Source: Sphingobacterium hungaricum
GTDB lineage: Bacteria > Bacteroidota > Bacteroidia > Sphingobacteriales > Sphingobacteriaceae
Length of the DNA stretch: 64,000 nt
NCBI RefSeq assembly: GCF_015210005.1
Contig: NZ_MU158698.1
Location: 1,757,611 to 1,821,610, forward strand
Reading direction: 5' to 3'
The stretch's first letter is position 1; each line of letters opens with the position of its first letter. Both the position numbers and the translations under genes were made by a program. Positions 61,365-64,000 of the stretch are shown here, piece by piece. Below the pieces are notes generated by a model. It saw nothing but the letters and a program-made list of their open reading frames with translations. It was not told the origin of the DNA and ran no database searches.

Positions 61365-62900
61365 ATGAAAAAATTTATATACTTCATATCCACCATAGCT
61401 CTACTTTTTAGTTCCTGTGGAAAGGATTTTCTGACAGTCCGCCCAATTGAAGATTTGACGGGAAATAATTACTGGCTAACTCCTCAAGATGCGCGCATGT
61501 TTATTCAAGGCTTGTATGCTAGTTTTCGTAGCGCAACTATGGATCAAGCTTTTTTCCCCGGTACTGGCGATCTTCGTTGCGCACCAACTGTCCGTAATTC
61601 AGGATCAAACGCGGCAAGTAACTTTATGAACCACATAACATACTTAAAGAATAACGACTTGAATGGGCTTTTTAATCAATATGTTAACAAAGATCGTAAC
61701 TATGGAGACAACAATGATTTTTTTGGTTTCCATAACATCAGCAATTGGAGCCGTTTTTATACCGTAATCGCTAAAGCGAATATTGCGATTTATGAAATTG
61801 ATCGCTTAGAAGGAATCTTCTCAGATAGTGAGAAAAAGCAATTTATTGCCGAAGCGACTTTCATGCGCAATTTATCTTATTTTTTCTTAGTTCGCCTGTT
61901 CGGTGATGTGCCATATTATACAGAAGCTTACCATGCTCAAGCAATCGGACGTACCCCGATGTTGAAAGTTTTGGAAGACGTTTATGTCGATATGGAGTCT
62001 CAATATAAAAATTTGCCTTGGACCTATGAAGATCCAACAGAAGTTGGTAATCGAGCCATGCGCGGAGGCGCTTTGGTTTTGATGATGCACGTAAACATGT
62101 GGATTGCAGGGTTTTCGGAGAATGAAAAGAATAAATATTACGAGCGCGTCGAGATGTTAGGAAAAGAGCTGATGGAAGAAAATGGCGGAGCTTATGAATT
62201 ATTATCCCTAAGAAATACAAAGCAGATTTTCAAAGGCCGAACCAAAGAAGGTTTGTTCGAGATTGTTCAGAACTACAATTATGGTGAATTATTTCACATT
62301 TCGGCAACTTATGCAGATTACGTTTTGAGAGCACCATACAAAGCATTAGTTACAGCATCGTACATACATTATGAACCCAAGTTTATGAAAACGATGTATC
62401 CAGAAGATGCGGTTGATGAACGAAAAACGTATTGGTTTCAAGAAGATATTTATGCAACCAGTAACCGATTTGTGTTTTTAAAGTATGCAAATATTTTCGT
62501 GGGAGAGGGCGAAGATGGTAATCCTGATGACAATGCAATCGTCTTCCGTTTAGCGGATGCGATTTTGCTTCGTGCAGAAGCTTTAGCCGAGCTGGACCGG
62601 GATTCAGAAGCACGCACAGTGCTAAATGTTGTCCGTGCACGGGCTGGAGCGCTTCTTATTGAATCAGTTGGTGGAGACGATTTGAAAGATGAGATTTGGT
62701 GGGAGCGAGTTAGAGAATTGCTTGGAGAGGGGCATTTCTTTTATGATCTGGTTCGTACCAAGAAAGTACTTAATTCAGATTATACTTCTGCAACGATGTC
62801 CATTACCGCATTCAATCAACGTGCCTGGACTTGGCCAATCGATCGTGCGGCATTGGTAAATAACCCATTTATGACATTAAATACGTATTGGAACAACTAA
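61365..62900 (+). CDS. SusD/RagB-type glycan-binding lipoprotein
   Basis: 511 residues with lipobox 'LLFSSCGKD'. Motifs in order are 'NWSRFYTVIAKANIAIYEID', 'AEATFMRNLSYFFLVRLFGDVPYYTE', 'DAILLRAEALAELDRDSEARTVLNVVRARAG' and 'WWERVRELLGEGHFFYDLVRTKKV'. It pairs with the full-length SusC just upstream (14-bp gap). It aligns in outline with the first SusD of the operon but is clearly diverged from it. Confidence 0.94.
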   Translation: MKKFIYFISTIALLFSSCGKDFLTVRPIEDLTGNNYWLTPQDARMFIQGLYASFRSATMDQAFFPGTGDLRCAPTVRNSGSNAASNFMNHITYLKNNDLNGLFNQYVNKDRNYGDNNDFFGFHNISNWSRFYTVIAKANIAIYEIDRLEGIFSDSEKKQFIAEATFMRNLSYFFLVRLFGDVPYYTEAYHAQAIGRTPMLKVLEDVYVDMESQYKNLPWTYEDPTEVGNRAMRGGALVLMMHVNMWIAGFSENEKNKYYERVEMLGKELMEENGGAYELLSLRNTKQIFKGRTKEGLFEIVQNYNYGELFHISATYADYVLRAPYKALVTASYIHYEPKFMKTMYPEDAVDERKTYWFQEDIYATSNRFVFLKYANIFVGEGEDGNPDDNAIVFRLADAILLRAEALAELDRDSEARTVLNVVRARAGALLIESVGGDDLKDEIWWERVRELLGEGHFFYDLVRTKKVLNSDYTSATMSITAFNQRAWTWPIDRAALVNNPFMTLNTYWNN

Positions 62901-62904
62901 GGCC

Positions 62905-63654
62905 ATGAATATGAAAACGCACATAATTAAAAATTTAATCTTTGTTGGTTTGCTTGGGTTTTTATTGAGCTCATGCCAAGATAAATATTTTGAAGACTCC
63001 GGCATTCACGATGCGGTCTATGATGGAACCGTTATGGATTATATAAAAAATAGACCGGATGTTTTTGATTCTTTGAACACGATCATTCAGCTTTCTGGAT
63101 TAGAGTCCGTATTGGATCAGGAAGGTGTCACGTTCTTTGCTCCAGGAGATCCTTCCATTCGCAAAGCATTGTACGAATTGAATGAAAATTTATTTGCTAT
63201 AGGTCGAGATACCGTGTTGACATTGGATCAGGTAGATCCTTCTGTTTGGCGCGAATATCTTTCCATGTACATTTATAATGATACGTATGTCCTGAAAGAC
63301 ATTCCTCAATTGGACACGCTGAATATGAACATCTTTCCAGGTCAAGGATTTATTTCTTATGGAGGGCAGAATATGAATATCGGAGTCAACTACAACGATG
63401 TTATTTCTGAAAATTCCAGCGGACAAAAGCAGGTCGTAAAATACGCTGGATATAGACAGCTGTTTCTTTCATACATCTTAGATATTAGCAATGTGGGTTC
63501 GTTTGGATCGATCATCAATGCACCTGTGGCTAGTTCTGATATCCGCACAACGAATGGAGTTATTCACGCTTTAGAATATCGGCGACACACATTTGGATTT
63601 TCGTCAGCGAATTTTATCAATTCTGCATATAGCAAAGGAATCATTTATAAATAA
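62905..63654 (+). CDS. Fasciclin (FAS1)-domain lipoprotein
   Basis: 249 residues with lipobox 'FLLSSCQDK'. The FAS1 pattern matches the earlier copy: 'MDYIKNRPDVFDSLNTIIQLSGLESVLDQEGVTFFAPGDPSIRKAL', then 'VDPSVWREYLSMYIYNDTYVLKD', and the end 'RTTNGVIHALEYRRHTFGF'. The copy relation to the 56467 gene is supported by the shared 'TxNGVIH(A/T)L' end and by operon position. Start 4 bases after the SusD stop. Confidence 0.83.
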   Translation: MNMKTHIIKNLIFVGLLGFLLSSCQDKYFEDSGIHDAVYDGTVMDYIKNRPDVFDSLNTIIQLSGLESVLDQEGVTFFAPGDPSIRKALYELNENLFAIGRDTVLTLDQVDPSVWREYLSMYIYNDTYVLKDIPQLDTLNMNIFPGQGFISYGGQNMNIGVNYNDVISENSSGQKQVVKYAGYRQLFLSYILDISNVGSFGSIINAPVASSDIRTTNGVIHALEYRRHTFGFSSANFINSAYSKGIIYK

Positions 63655-63664
63655 GTAAAATACG

Positions 63665-64000
63665 ATGAAGAAAATTCTCAATAAGATAGGAATCGTTCCA
63701 GTAGCTTTAGGACTTATTTTTTTACAAGCATGTAACAAAGAAAATAGTTTGGGCGAAGATCCTTACGCCGGTGGCAAAGAACCTCTGGGCATCGTGTTCG
63801 AAAATCTGAATCGCCCGATGGCTAGTGTCAGACCTGGCGATGTGTTCGAAGTTAAGGTAAGAGGGCTCCAAAAGCATGAAGCAGATGTCGAAGTATTTCT
63901 TAACGAACAGTTAGCCGATGTTGTTTCGCTTTCTGATTCCACCTTGGAAGTACGTGTTCCTAGCCTTGTATCATCAGGTGGACTAAAAATTAAAATCAGA
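63665..64000 (+). CDS. DUF5008-like lipoprotein, 3' end outside the window
   Basis: The first 112 codons are visible. The lipobox is 'LIFLQACNKEN'. 'LGEDPYAGGKEPLGIVFENLN' directly after it is what I recall as the start of DUF5008 lipoproteins. An IPT/TIG-like strand pattern follows ('VRPGDVFEVKVRGLQKHEADVEVFLNEQ'). It is eighth in the operon, at the place held by the DUF5007-like gene in the first half. No stop before the right edge. Confidence 0.75.
   Translation, partial: MKKILNKIGIVPVALGLIFLQACNKENSLGEDPYAGGKEPLGIVFENLNRPMASVRPGDVFEVKVRGLQKHEADVEVFLNEQLADVVSLSDSTLEVRVPSLVSSGGLKIKIR

Noticed and set aside
1..64000. CRISPR array, rRNA genes, complete insertion sequence
   Set aside because: No regularly spaced direct repeats, no rRNA signatures and no transposase gene were seen.

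Overview
The window comes from a member of the phylum Bacteroidota, most likely the Sphingobacteriaceae (Sphingobacterium/Pedobacter type). The evidence is AT-rich DNA, near-absence of Shine-Dalgarno sites, promoters of the TTG-N19-TAnnTTTG kind (clearest at the tRNA-Pro gene), two SusC/SusD pairs with fasciclin and DUF5007/DUF5008-type lipoproteins, a split transketolase, and gene families typical of that group. Species-level assignment is not possible from sequence alone. All family names rest on motif recognition; no database was searched.

Layout. 1-22463 is mostly conserved chromosome: cysE-cysM (cysteine synthesis), a cluster of nested palindromes (1804-2147), rlmI, an SGNH hydrolase, a class III aminotransferase, a leftward run of split transketolase + ECF sigma factor + five-repeat membrane protein + small Spy/CpxP-like protein, an Nfu-type Fe-S protein, purB, an acyl-CoA dehydrogenase, an M48 protease, yidC, pyrG, a glycosidase-like/CBM9-like pair, an aldo-keto reductase and rplS.

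22464-28202 is an accessory patch that starts at a tRNA-Pro(UGG) gene. It holds a remnant that looks like an Rhs-type tail, a frameshifted membrane-protein gene, and a one-strand series of small unknown genes. These are separated by non-coding spacers that share short words (AACAR at the start, TTCGATTG in the middle, a GTTRK-type end), followed by a doubly frameshifted lipoprotein gene and a zinc-ribbon protein. The order resembles a cassette array, but no integrase is visible. The patch ends at a PUR-like/SANT-like DNA-binding protein gene.

28359-41991 carries a probable zinc-responsive operon (74-aa protein + G3E GTPase behind a GCAAC-N3-GTTGC operator), a second ECF sigma/membrane anti-sigma set, a BCCT transporter, an S9 peptidase, a TonB-dependent receptor, a small peptide gene next to a fimbrillin-like lipoprotein, and a CsbD protein.

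42788-64000 is a carbohydrate-utilisation region. A leftward manA - MFS transporter - GH92 alpha-mannosidase set is divergent from a GntR/UTRA regulator, with a 14-bp palindrome between them. Two secreted GH43-like propeller enzymes point left, and a rightward operon of more than 12 kb reads SusC-SusD-FAS1-DUF5007-like-SusC-SusD-FAS1-DUF5008-like (the last gene runs off the window). The likely logic is glycan capture by the two SusCD pairs, trimming by the GH92 and GH43-like enzymes, and entry of mannose into glycolysis through ManA under GntR control. Helically phased repeats (51401-51430) and a long inverted repeat (51784-51813) in the 647-bp gap between the GH43 genes and susC are the best candidates for regulatory sites of this locus.
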